This document shows, piece after piece, positions 32,333 to 40,654 of a stretch of DNA of 43,825 bases. Source of the stretch: CAZFQG01 sp964520785 (lineage in GTDB: Bacteria; Planctomycetota; Planctomycetia; Pirellulales; Thermoguttaceae). The notes beneath the pieces are model-generated. The model saw nothing but the letters and a program-made list of their open reading frames with translations. It was not told the DNA's origin and did not search any database. Numbering within the stretch: the first letter of the stretch is position 1; each line of letters starts with the position of its first letter. The stretch spans positions 1 through 43,825 of the forward strand of contig CAZFQG010000027.1 in NCBI GenBank assembly GCA_964520785.1, in the 5' to 3' direction. The translations under genes were made by a program, and so were the position numbers.

Positions 32333-33253
32333 ATGAAGGCGTCCGCGATTCCGGATGCGACGGGTCGACCTTTGACTATCCCTTCCAAATGGTGGTATAA
32401 TATACCTATATATAATGCCTTTCTGGTGACGTGGGTAGGAGTTACGTTGGCCGCATCCGGGTGCCGGGGACTCCCCTCTCGGCAGGGGCCGCCGGTCGCG
32501 GCGGCTCTCGCACCGACCGCGAGCCTGGAGGAAGTGATCACCGTCGTCAACAGAAACAATTCGCAAATCCGATCATTTTCAACCAACTCGGCAACGCTCA
32601 GCAGTCCTGGAATGCCACGGCTCCGCGCGACGATCGCGGTGGAACGTCCCAGGCAGTTCCGGCTTCGCGCGGAAACCGGCCTGACGGGACCGGAGATCGA
32701 CCTGGGCAGCAACCCGGAAGTATTCTGGTTCTGGGTCCGCCGCAATGAACCGCGAGGGTTGTATTACTGCTCCCACGATATTTACGCGCAGACGCCGGTT
32801 CCCATGCCGATTCCGATTTCGCCGGAGTGGTTGATCGAGGCTTTCGGCGTGACCGAGCTGGACCCGGCGTTGGCTTATCAGGGACCGTTCCGCCGAGGCG
32901 ACGGCCGGGTGGAGCTGCGCGCGGTTCGCGAAACGCCGCGAGGGCCCGCCACGAACCTCACCGTGATCGATCCCCAATATGGTTTGATCGTCGAGCAACA
33001 CGTTTATGATGCTCAGGGAAGCCACGTCGCCAGCGCGTTGGCTTCACGTTATCGGCGGGACCCCTTGAGCGGACTGATGATGCCCAGAACGGTGAACGTC
33101 CGTTGCCCTCGCGCGGAGTTCGCGATGGAAGTCGACCTGGGGAACTTCACGATCAACCAGCTCCCTCCGGACGCCGACCGGCTTTGGGCGATGCCCCGTT
33201 TCGACGGCTATCCGGAGGTGAACCTGGCAAGTCTGGCGACGCGCCGCGAATAA
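32333..33253 (+). CDS. Putative LolA-like envelope lipoprotein
   Basis: 306 residues. A lipobox, LAASGC, puts the lipidated cysteine at residue 44; the leader is unusually long, and the hydrophobic part is only about 14 residues. The mature part is rich in beta-strands with repeated aromatic-basic patterns, resembling the half-barrel of LolA/LolB-type lipid-handling proteins; this is inference from pattern, not a search. It is coupled to the gene before (three-base gap) and followed after 89 bases by an MMPL/RND transporter. The set may shuttle lipids or lipoproteins across the periplasm. An alternative GTG start near the lipobox would leave too short a signal. Confidence 0.65.
   Translation: MKASAIPDATGRPLTIPSKWWYNIPIYNAFLVTWVGVTLAASGCRGLPSRQGPPVAAALAPTASLEEVITVVNRNNSQIRSFSTNSATLSSPGMPRLRATIAVERPRQFRLRAETGLTGPEIDLGSNPEVFWFWVRRNEPRGLYYCSHDIYAQTPVPMPIPISPEWLIEAFGVTELDPALAYQGPFRRGDGRVELRAVRETPRGPATNLTVIDPQYGLIVEQHVYDAQGSHVASALASRYRRDPLSGLMMPRTVNVRCPRAEFAMEVDLGNFTINQLPPDADRLWAMPRFDGYPEVNLASLATRRE
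32372..32401 (+). promoter_or_regulatory. Near-consensus sigma-70 promoter inside the lipoprotein gene's 5' end
   Basis: TTGACT (32372-32377), an 18-base spacer, then TATAAT (32396-32401); a second TATAAT lies at 32411-32416. It sits about 40 bases inside the annotated coding start and encodes the odd WWYNIPIYN stretch. It could drive the lipoprotein from a shorter start or serve the transporter alone. Confidence 0.5.
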
Positions 33254-33342
33254 GACCAGGGGGTCCCGGGGCCTTGAAAGCGTCCGGCGGTGCGCTTTCC
33301 GATCAGTTAAGAAAGGTTTGAAGGTCGCCCCAAGGAGCCTTT

Positions 33343-35592
33343 ATGCTCGTCCGGTTGACGTTGATCGGTCTGGTGGTCATTCTCCTTCTCGCCCCCATCG
33401 TCGGTTGGGGCGCGTGGGAGGCGCTCCACTCGATGAACGACGATGCCGTCTCCTGGACCGCCGAGGGCTTGCCCGCTCGAAAGCAGCTCGACCGCTTCGT
33501 GGAGGAATTCGGCGGGCAGGACGCCGTGATCGTCTCATGGGACGGTTGCCACTTGGGAGACCCGCGTCTGGACCGCTTCCGCGGGGCCCTGACGTCCGAT
33601 CCGGCGGAGTCCGACCGCCGGTGGTTGGAGCGGGTCGTGACGGGTACCGAAATCGTCGACCAGATGATCGGACCGCCGTGGAATCTCTCGCGCGAAGAGG
33701 CGATCGCCCGGCTGCGGGGCGCTCTCGTCGGCTCCGACGGCAGGACGAGTTGCGCGCTGGTGGTCTTTTCCGAGAAGGCCGCGGGCCGCGGCCGCGAGGT
33801 GGTCGACCGTATTCTCGCCGCGGCGGAAAGTGCCGGCGTCGATATACAAGACGTCCATCTGGCCGGTCATTTGGTGGAGACCTCGGCCATCAACGACGCC
33901 AGTCTGCAAACGCTCTATTGGCTTTCGATCCCGTCGGGTGTTTTGGTTATTCTCGTCGCGTGGCCGTTCCTCAAGAGCCTGAAGTTGACGCTTCTGGTGG
34001 TGATTTCCGCCGCCTTCTGCGAATGCGCCGGCCTCGCCGTCGTTTACTATACCGGGGGACGCATGAACGGGATGCTCGCCATCATGCCGATCCTCAACAT
34101 GGTCATTTTCGTGTCCGGGGCGGTCCATCTGATCAACTACTACCTCGACGCCATCGAACACGTCGGTGAAGCGGTCGCGCCGACGCGGGCCCTCCAGGTC
34201 GGTTGGCGGCCGTGCTCCCTCGCCGTGATCACCACCGCCATCGGCGTCGGATCGCTCTCCCTAAGCCGCATCGAGCCGATTCGCCTGTTCGGCATTTACG
34301 CCTCCGTCGGAATGCTGCTGACGCTGGCGACGCTGTTGGTGATGATCCCCGGAGGGCTGATTCTGACCACGCCGCGCAGAGGGAGTAACAAGAACGGAGG
34401 GATCGTCCCGCTGCGCCGTGATGCGCCGCGCGCAGTGCCGGACTCCGGAAGGTGGGTGCTTGTCGCGTCATTCGTCGAGCGCCACGCGGGAATACTCGTA
34501 ACGCTCGCGATGATCCTGATGATTTCCGGAATTCTGGGGGTGACGCGGCTGCGAGGTTCGATGCAAATGGAAGACTTCTTCGCGGCCGATTCCAAGGTGG
34601 CGCGGGATCATGCGTGGCTGGAGGCGAACCTGGGACCCTTGATGCCGCTGGAGGTCGTGTTGCGGATCGGCCCCGATTCGTCCCTGTCGCCGTCGGAGCG
34701 ACTTCTCCTCGTCCGGGATGTTCAGACGTCGCTCGAAGAGATGCCGATGCGGGTGGCAACGGTATCCCTGGCGAATTATCTACCCGAGTTGACCGCCTCC
34801 GGCAGCATGAGATCCACGGCCAAGCGCGGCGTGCTCAATCGCCGGTTCCTCAAGGAACGCGCGCAGATCGCCCAACAGACGCACTACATGAAGCTCTCGG
34901 GGGACGAGGAGTCGTGGCGGATCACCGCGCGGCTCGAATCGGTCGGCGGTGAGCGGTATGAAGAAATGCTCGCCAAGGCTCGAACGGCCGTGGAGGACGC
35001 CTTGAAAAGTGTCCCGCCGGAAGAACGGGACGACGTATCGGTGACCTACACCGGAATGCTCCCCCTCCTGGCTGAATCCCATCCGGTTTTGATGCGCGAT
35101 CTCGTCGTGAGCTTCGGTTTCTCCTTCGTAGTGATCTGCGCGATTTTGTCCGTCGGATTGCGGAGCGCCCGGATCGGGCTGGTTTCGATGGTGCCGAACC
35201 TATTTCCGATACTGGTCGTCTTCGGCGCGGTGGGGCTCCTGCGGTTTTCGATCGACCCAGGCACGATGATGACCGCCGGCGTCGGCCTGGGGATCGCCGT
35301 CGACGGGACCGTCCACTTTCTCACCTGGTTCCTCCGCGCCATGAACGAAGGCAAGCCGCGGATCGAATCGATCACGTCCGCCTACCGTCACTGCGGGAAG
35401 GCCATCTTCCGTACGACGATCATCTGCGCCGGTGGCCTGGCGATCTACACCTTCAGCTCCTTCGCTCCGGCGGCACGGTTCGGCGTCCTCATTTGCCTGC
35501 TCCTCGTGGCGGCGATGGTAGGCGATTTGGTCTTCCTCCCAGCAATGCTCAGCGGAAGGATCGGGAAACGCGTCTTTCCGGGCAAGGAATGA
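33343..35592 (+). CDS. MMPL/RND-superfamily transporter
   Basis: 749-residue inner-membrane exporter. The topology is typical: one N-terminal helix (3-21), a periplasmic domain (about 30-185), a helical block (about 190-345), a further helix (about 385-405), a second periplasmic domain (410-590) and a C-terminal helical block (about 590-740) with the conserved GVGLGIAVDGTVHFL segment, whose Asp sits where RND proteins carry the proton relay. Members export lipids or other hydrophobic molecules using proton flow; planctomycete substrates are not known. AAGGAG precedes the ATG. It follows the lipoprotein on the same strand, so the lipoprotein may be its periplasmic partner. Confidence 0.88.
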   Translation: MLVRLTLIGLVVILLLAPIVGWGAWEALHSMNDDAVSWTAEGLPARKQLDRFVEEFGGQDAVIVSWDGCHLGDPRLDRFRGALTSDPAESDRRWLERVVTGTEIVDQMIGPPWNLSREEAIARLRGALVGSDGRTSCALVVFSEKAAGRGREVVDRILAAAESAGVDIQDVHLAGHLVETSAINDASLQTLYWLSIPSGVLVILVAWPFLKSLKLTLLVVISAAFCECAGLAVVYYTGGRMNGMLAIMPILNMVIFVSGAVHLINYYLDAIEHVGEAVAPTRALQVGWRPCSLAVITTAIGVGSLSLSRIEPIRLFGIYASVGMLLTLATLLVMIPGGLILTTPRRGSNKNGGIVPLRRDAPRAVPDSGRWVLVASFVERHAGILVTLAMILMISGILGVTRLRGSMQMEDFFAADSKVARDHAWLEANLGPLMPLEVVLRIGPDSSLSPSERLLLVRDVQTSLEEMPMRVATVSLANYLPELTASGSMRSTAKRGVLNRRFLKERAQIAQQTHYMKLSGDEESWRITARLESVGGERYEEMLAKARTAVEDALKSVPPEERDDVSVTYTGMLPLLAESHPVLMRDLVVSFGFSFVVICAILSVGLRSARIGLVSMVPNLFPILVVFGAVGLLRFSIDPGTMMTAGVGLGIAVDGTVHFLTWFLRAMNEGKPRIESITSAYRHCGKAIFRTTIICAGGLAIYTFSSFAPAARFGVLICLLLVAAMVGDLVFLPAMLSGRIGKRVFPGKE

Positions 35593-36112
35593 AGGCCTCC
35601 ACCCCCCTCACGGTAAGAACGCGCCAGGGGTCGAGATCGCAAGCTTCTTCCCGGCATCGCACCATTGGGGCAGGACATTCCAGCCCTACAAACCCAGCGG
35701 CGAGTCCAGCCTCTTGGGGGGGCAGGTTCGGTTCGGAGCATTGTCACCAGCTTGGCAACAACCACCCCCCAACTAGAGGGTTATCCCTTAATCATCCAAG
35801 ACCTCTCAAAAGACCGCGGGAAATGGGGAGTCGGTTCGCGCGAAAAAACAACCGCTCATGCTCCAGGAGGGTTGCCTGGTGGAGATTCTCCGTTTAGGCT
35901 TAATCTTTAAGAGCAAGTCCTTTTTGTGAGGAAGCGATTCGTCGTTGGTTGACAATCGAGTTTGCCTTGTCTCGAAATCCTACCTGTTCCTTCGCCCTTA
36001 TTGGGCGATTCACTCAGTCCCACCGAATCCGACTGTTTTTGAGATGCCGGCCCTATCGGGCGCGCTTCCCACAAGACACAATCCGCTGTTCCGAAATCCG
36101 AAGGAATCTTCT
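35593..36112. other. Long intergenic region before the beta-propeller gene
   Basis: 520 bases with no convincing gene. The 35820-36060 part is AT-richer. A perfect TTGACA lies at 35950-35955, with only a weak CGAAAT at the right distance, so it is at best a poor promoter for the downstream gene. No clear terminator follows the transporter. Confidence 0.35.
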
Positions 36113-37354
36113 ATGCATCGTTTGACGCTTATCGTCGCCGCTCTCCTGACCACCTCTTCCGCTTCCTCCGGCGACAATTGGCCCCAGTTTCTTGGTCCCG
36201 GCGGCGATGCCGACGCCGGCGACGTCCGCGTACCGCTTGAATGGAGCGAGACGAAGAACGTCGTCTGGAAGACGCCGATCCCCGGGCGCGCGTGGTCCTC
36301 GCCGGTCGTCTGGGGTGGTCAAATCTGGTTTACCGACGCCACGGAGGACGGCCGCGAAATGTACGCCGTCTGCCTCGACAAGCAGACCGGAGTGGTCCTC
36401 CACCGGATTCTCCTCTTCACTCCGGTGGAATTCCAAGAGATACATGCGCTCAATAGCTTTGCCTCGCCGACGCCGGTGATCGAGGAAGGGCGCGTCTGGG
36501 TCAATTTCGGGACGTACGGCGTTGCCTGCCTCGATACGGCCACCGGAGAGGTCCTTTGGAAACGGACCGACATCAACTGCGATCATTTCCGCGGGCCCGG
36601 CTCCTCGCCGATTCTCTTCGAGGACCTCCTCATCTATCCGATGGACGGGATCGACGTGCAATACGTCATCGCACTGAATAAGACGACCGGAGAGACCGTC
36701 TGGAAGACGCCCAGGTCGACCGATTTCCGCGGGCTCGACGGCGATTTTCGCAAGGCCTACAGTACGCCTACCGTCATCGAGGTCGAGGGGAAGCCGCAGC
36801 TCGTCAGCACCGGCTCCGAAGCGACCATCGCCTACGATCCGCGAACCGGCGAGGAGATCTGGAAACACCGCATCGCCGGTTTTTCGAACGCCGCCCGGCC
36901 AATGTACAAGGGGGGCCGCCTTCTGCTCAATTCGGGATTTACCAGGGCGGTTCTTTCCGCCGTCCAGCCGACCGGCCGAGGCGACATCACCGAGACCCAC
37001 GTCGATTGGACTTTCAACAGCAACGTTGGGATCAAATCCAGCGCCATTGTCGTCAACGACCTCGTCTACACGGCCTTCGACCGCGGAATCGTCACCTGCC
37101 TCGAACTCGATTCCGCCAAGCCGCTCTGGCGCGAACGGCTGGGGGGCGAATTCTCGGCCACTCCCCTGCACGCCGCCGGCCGGGTTTACTTCTTCCCGCA
37201 CGAGGGCCCCGCCACGGTAATCAAGGCGGGCCGCGATTTCGAGGTCCTCGCGGTGAACGAGCTGGACGCCGGGTTCATGGCCTCCCCGGCGGTGACCGGC
37301 AACGCCCTGATCCTCCGCACGGAAAAAGCCGTCTACCGGATCGAGGAGAAATAG
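36113..37354 (+). CDS. Exported PQQ-like beta-propeller repeat protein
   Basis: 413 residues. A short signal peptide (about 1-19) precedes NWPQFLGPGGDA, the hallmark start of planctomycete PQQ-like repeat proteins. The WD40/PQQ-like blades follow: repeated W-K-T-P, ALNKTTGETVWKTP, YDPRTGEEIWKHR, CLDTATGEVLWKR and LELDSAKPLWRERL. Enzymes with real PQQ carry extra catalytic Asp and Cys-Cys elements that I do not see, so this is more likely a structural or binding propeller in the periplasm. The ATG at 36113 has AAGGAA upstream; an in-frame extension back to 35945 is not signal-like. Converges with the beta-lysine cluster. Confidence 0.88.
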   Translation: MHRLTLIVAALLTTSSASSGDNWPQFLGPGGDADAGDVRVPLEWSETKNVVWKTPIPGRAWSSPVVWGGQIWFTDATEDGREMYAVCLDKQTGVVLHRILLFTPVEFQEIHALNSFASPTPVIEEGRVWVNFGTYGVACLDTATGEVLWKRTDINCDHFRGPGSSPILFEDLLIYPMDGIDVQYVIALNKTTGETVWKTPRSTDFRGLDGDFRKAYSTPTVIEVEGKPQLVSTGSEATIAYDPRTGEEIWKHRIAGFSNAARPMYKGGRLLLNSGFTRAVLSAVQPTGRGDITETHVDWTFNSNVGIKSSAIVVNDLVYTAFDRGIVTCLELDSAKPLWRERLGGEFSATPLHAAGRVYFFPHEGPATVIKAGRDFEVLAVNELDAGFMASPAVTGNALILRTEKAVYRIEEK

Positions 37355-37371
37355 GACGGCGCGCCGGCGGC

Positions 37372-37860
37372 TCATACGCCGCAAAGGACCTTCAAATAAA
37401 TCGCCTTGCCGTCGCCGGGCGCGTAAAAGTCCTCCAGCAACGCGGCCTGCACATAGCCGTTGTGCTCGTAGAATGCCCGGGTAGAGGCGTATTGGGGCCT
37501 GCTGGAGGTATCGACGTAGATGCGCCGGCCGCCGCGCTCCTGCACGAGCCGTTCCATGTTCGTCATCAGGGCACGGCCCAGGCCCTTCCCCCGCCGGGAT
37601 GGGTCGACCACGATCCAGTAGAGATCAAAGCTCGATTCGGTCCCGGGAATCGGCCCGTAGCAGCCGTATCCGGCCGGCGCGCGGCCTTCTTCGACGAAGA
37701 CGAAGTGGTAGCCCGACGCATCCCCCTTCGCCAGCCGTTCTTGGACCAATTCGACCGCGACGTCCGCCTCGGCCGCGGAGAAGTACCCGGTGGCGTCCAC
37801 CAGACGGCGGACCTCTTGGCAATCGCGTTCCTCGACGTCGTACCGGAAGACGATGGTCAT
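37372..37860 (-). CDS. GNAT-family N-acetyltransferase (last gene of the beta-lysine cluster)
   Basis: 162 residues. The acetyl-CoA pyrophosphate loop is RRGKGLGRAL (89-98). The C-terminal EHNGY and DFYAPGDGKAIYLKVL segments are typical of GNATs that modify small amines. Its ATG overlaps the stop of the GNAT-HDAC gene as ATGA, so it is co-translated with it. It is much shorter than the AblB-type beta-lysine acetyltransferase of methanogens and Bacillus, so a direct AblB role is unproven, although the context (KamA upstream) makes an amine derived from beta-lysine the leading substrate. Cytoplasmic. Confidence 0.86.
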   Translation of the reverse strand: MTIVFRYDVEERDCQEVRRLVDATGYFSAAEADVAVELVQERLAKGDASGYHFVFVEEGRAPAGYGCYGPIPGTESSFDLYWIVVDPSRRGKGLGRALMTNMERLVQERGGRRIYVDTSSRPQYASTRAFYEHNGYVQAALLEDFYAPGDGKAIYLKVLCGV

Positions 37861-39596
37861 TGTTTACGAGATTCCTCGAAAAGGCCCGTGAAGAACCGCC
37901 TCGCGTTGAGTCCGAGGGTACGCGTCCGGTACCCACCCTCTTGAACGACCAACGTCGGCGATCCCAGCGAACCGACCATCCGGCCGTTGGCCTCGAAGTC
38001 GGCCGCGCCGAGTGACCAGGTGCCGGTCGGATCGCCCCTGGCGGTATCCAGTCCGAGGGCGACAATGAGAAAATCGGGATCGAACCGCTTCACCGCCGAT
38101 AGCGCTTTCTCCAACGCCACCCGGTACCGCGTCCCGTCGACCGCCTCAGGCAGCGGCAGGTTCAGGTTAAACCCCTCTCCCGCCCCTTCGCCCCTGGCGT
38201 CCGCGAAACCGCTGAAGTAGGGATACGCGAAGTTGGGATGGCCGTGGATGGAGACCGTCAAGACGTCGTCTCGGCGGTAGAAGATATCTTCCTGGCCGTT
38301 CCCGTGGTGGTAATCGACGTCGACGATCGCTACCTTGCCGTAATCGCTTAGAAGTTGGGCGGCGATCGCGCCGTTGTTGAAGTAGCAGAAGCCGCCGAAC
38401 GCGCGGCGCTCCGCATGGTGTCCCGGGGGGCGGACAAGCGCGTAGGCGATCCGCGAACCGCGGAGAATCTCCTCCACGGCGGTCAGCGTGCAGTCGACGG
38501 CCCGCTTCGCCGCCAGATAGGCGTTTTCGTTCAAAGGGGTGAACGTGTCGATGCAGTAGTAACCCGCCTGGACGGAGAGTTCCTTCGGCGGCCGCGCCTC
38601 GTTTCGGATGGGAAACACGTAGGGGTAGACCGACTTCCGGCCCTGAATGCTCATGCACGCCTTGCGGAGGTAGATCACGAAATCGGCGTCATGCACCGCC
38701 CTGATGCGCTTATCCGGAAAACTCCGAGGGGCGACGCGGTGGAACAGGCCGGTCGGTTCCAACTCGGAGAGAATCGACACGATGCGGACCGGCGACTCCA
38801 CGTAGCCGCGCTCGCGGACGTGGTGGATATCGTGCTTGTCATTCACGACCAGCGGGATCGATTCCCTGAAATCGACCCTCGCCAGGCGGACCGGCTTCGG
38901 AGCGTTGGCATATCGCGGTGCGCGGATTCGCACCGGATCATCGCGAAAACTCGCCACCACCATCCGCGTGTATTCCGGAGTGCAAAGATATCCGAAGTTG
39001 CGTTCCAGAACCGCGCGGACCACATTTCGGGCAAAATCCCGGCGGAGCGATTCGTTCCGATCCAAGCCGTCAAACATCAAGAAAGGCATTCCTCGCTGCC
39101 CCTCTTTGATGGGAGTTTGATATCCGGTTTCGATAACCGGCCGCGCGCCAAACCGTTCGTAGAAGCGCATCCGCGCGACGTTCTCGTGGTACTGCTTGTC
39201 GTCTTCGCAGTCCTCGCGGATGTCGGGAAGACATTCGAAAAACAAGCCCTTGGCGCCGAGCGATCCGGTCTCGCGGCGGATTAGATGGTAGAGGGCGCTT
39301 CCGATACCGCGTCCCTTCATCGATGCAGCCGTGGCGATGAAGTCCAGGTAGCAGAATTCCAGGACCGGCTCGTGCATCAGAAAGGCGAACCCGACGACCT
39401 GGTTCCGCCGCCGCTCGGCGACGAAGAGAATGCTCCGGAATCGCTGTTTGAACGGATTGCGCAGCTTCTCGGCGAGCCCCTCGACCTCCTCCGGACGAAC
39501 GGCGGAAAAATTCGCGCGAAAGACCTCCTGCACCTGCCGAATGGCCTCTTTGTTGACCGGGAGAACGTCGTCGTAAATCCTTCGAATTGAAAACAT
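37857..39596 (-). CDS. Fused GNAT acetyltransferase and HDAC/acetylpolyamine-amidohydrolase-family deacetylase
   Basis: 579 residues. Residues 1-178 are a GNAT domain with the acetyl-CoA loop KGRGIGSALYH (94-104). Residues about 235-579 are a zinc deacetylase of the histone-deacetylase/acetylpolyamine-amidohydrolase family: catalytic PGHH (H393, H394), zinc ligands D428 and H430 in VDVDYHHGNG, D517 in LGLDTARGDP, and EGGY with Y556. All catalytic positions are intact. One chain thus carries both an acetyl-adding and an acetyl-removing activity. The start at 39596 follows GGAG closely; upstream open reading is Arg/Ser/Pro noise. It starts 22 bases after the second ATP-grasp gene and overlaps the next gene by ATGA. 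It may put on and take off a protecting acetyl group during synthesis of a product; the substrates are not known. Confidence 0.88.
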   Translation of the reverse strand: MFSIRRIYDDVLPVNKEAIRQVQEVFRANFSAVRPEEVEGLAEKLRNPFKQRFRSILFVAERRRNQVVGFAFLMHEPVLEFCYLDFIATAASMKGRGIGSALYHLIRRETGSLGAKGLFFECLPDIREDCEDDKQYHENVARMRFYERFGARPVIETGYQTPIKEGQRGMPFLMFDGLDRNESLRRDFARNVVRAVLERNFGYLCTPEYTRMVVASFRDDPVRIRAPRYANAPKPVRLARVDFRESIPLVVNDKHDIHHVRERGYVESPVRIVSILSELEPTGLFHRVAPRSFPDKRIRAVHDADFVIYLRKACMSIQGRKSVYPYVFPIRNEARPPKELSVQAGYYCIDTFTPLNENAYLAAKRAVDCTLTAVEEILRGSRIAYALVRPPGHHAERRAFGGFCYFNNGAIAAQLLSDYGKVAIVDVDYHHGNGQEDIFYRRDDVLTVSIHGHPNFAYPYFSGFADARGEGAGEGFNLNLPLPEAVDGTRYRVALEKALSAVKRFDPDFLIVALGLDTARGDPTGTWSLGAADFEANGRMVGSLGSPTLVVQEGGYRTRTLGLNARRFFTGLFEESRKQ

Positions 39597-39618
39597 TGCT
39601 CCATCCGCCAATCTGGCA

Positions 39619-40653
39619 TTAACCGGCGAGCGACGAGTGCCGTCCGCTTCGCTTTCCGGCGGCACGGAGTATCCGGTCCACCGCGGTATCGAACCCGATC
39701 GACGCTTGCTCCACCGCGGCCGCGAAACCGGCGTCGGGGGAGAGGCACGGGTTGGCGTTGATCTCCAATATCCACGGCTGGCCGCCGGAATCGACACGGA
39801 AATCGACTCGCGCATACCCACCCAGACCGAACAGCGTCCAGCAGGACTTGGCCAGGTTCCGCAGATCGCGCAGGAGCGGTTCGTCGGCACGGGAAAAATC
39901 GAATCGCCGCGGCGTGTGGTTGTACTCGAACGATTCCTCGTTCCACTTGGCGCGGTATCCGACGATCCGCGGTACCCCCTCGGTGAACGCGGAGAAGTCG
40001 ATTTCGGCGGGGGGCAACACTTGGGGACCATCGTCCGACGCGAGTACGGCAAGGTTGAATTCCCGTCCCTCGACGAACGCCTCGGCGAAACTCGGCGTGT
40101 CGGCCCGGCGGATTCGCTCGGCAAGCGCCGCCAAACCGCTTCCCGAGGCTGTTGCCGTCACGATCGAAGCGACGTCCATTCCCAGCGAGGCATGTTCCCA
40201 GATCGCCTTGACGATGAACTTTCCGCTCAAGCGGCTCCGCCAGCGGCCGCGTTTTAGAAGAACCTCCTCGCCGGTATTCGCGGTTACCCAGTCGGGCGTC
40301 GGGAGGCCGGCATCCACGAGGCGGACTTTCGCCTTTGGCTTGTCGCCGGTAACGAGGATGGCCTCCGCGGACGACCCTGTATAGGCGATACCGCTCGCCT
40401 CCAGTACGGCCGGCACCAGAAACGCCAGACGATCCGAATTGCCCAGCGATTCCACCAGATTGAACACCGCGTCCGGGCACGGCGACCGCAACCGCGAAAG
40501 GAGCGATTCGAGGTCGAGGGTGACCGGCACGGCGACCGGCTCGTGCCCCAGCCGCGCGAGAGACTCGCTCACGGCTTCCACCTGAACGACGACATCCCGT
40601 TCCGCGAGGGAGGCATTTTCGCGGACGGCGTTGTGGACAACGGCGACGCGCAT
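39619..40653 (-). CDS. D-Ala-D-Ala-ligase-like ATP-grasp enzyme (second of two)
   Basis: 344-residue ATP-dependent carboxylate-amine ligase. The Ddl-type N-terminal domain shows VFNLVESL (63-70) and ASGIAYTGSS (86-95). The ATP-grasp part shows the ATP-binding K149 in FIVKAIWEHAS, EAFVEGREFN (191-200) and the metal-binding GYARVDFRV (279-287) and ILEINANPCL (295-304; E297, N299). The Ddl substrate loop is replaced by an insert rich in aromatic and charged residues (about 210-250), so the substrates should differ from D-alanine. The ATG at 40653 follows the TAG of the other ligase gene with one base between. Not the housekeeping ddl: sequence and context differ. Confidence 0.88.
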   Translation of the reverse strand: MRVAVVHNAVRENASLAERDVVVQVEAVSESLARLGHEPVAVPVTLDLESLLSRLRSPCPDAVFNLVESLGNSDRLAFLVPAVLEASGIAYTGSSAEAILVTGDKPKAKVRLVDAGLPTPDWVTANTGEEVLLKRGRWRSRLSGKFIVKAIWEHASLGMDVASIVTATASGSGLAALAERIRRADTPSFAEAFVEGREFNLAVLASDDGPQVLPPAEIDFSAFTEGVPRIVGYRAKWNEESFEYNHTPRRFDFSRADEPLLRDLRNLAKSCWTLFGLGGYARVDFRVDSGGQPWILEINANPCLSPDAGFAAAVEQASIGFDTAVDRILRAAGKRSGRHSSLAG

Positions 40654-40654
40654 G

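Noticed and set aside
35950..35979. TTGACA as promoter of the beta-propeller gene
   Set aside because: Perfect -35, but the best -10 at 17-18 bases (TCGAAA/CGAAAT) matches too few positions.
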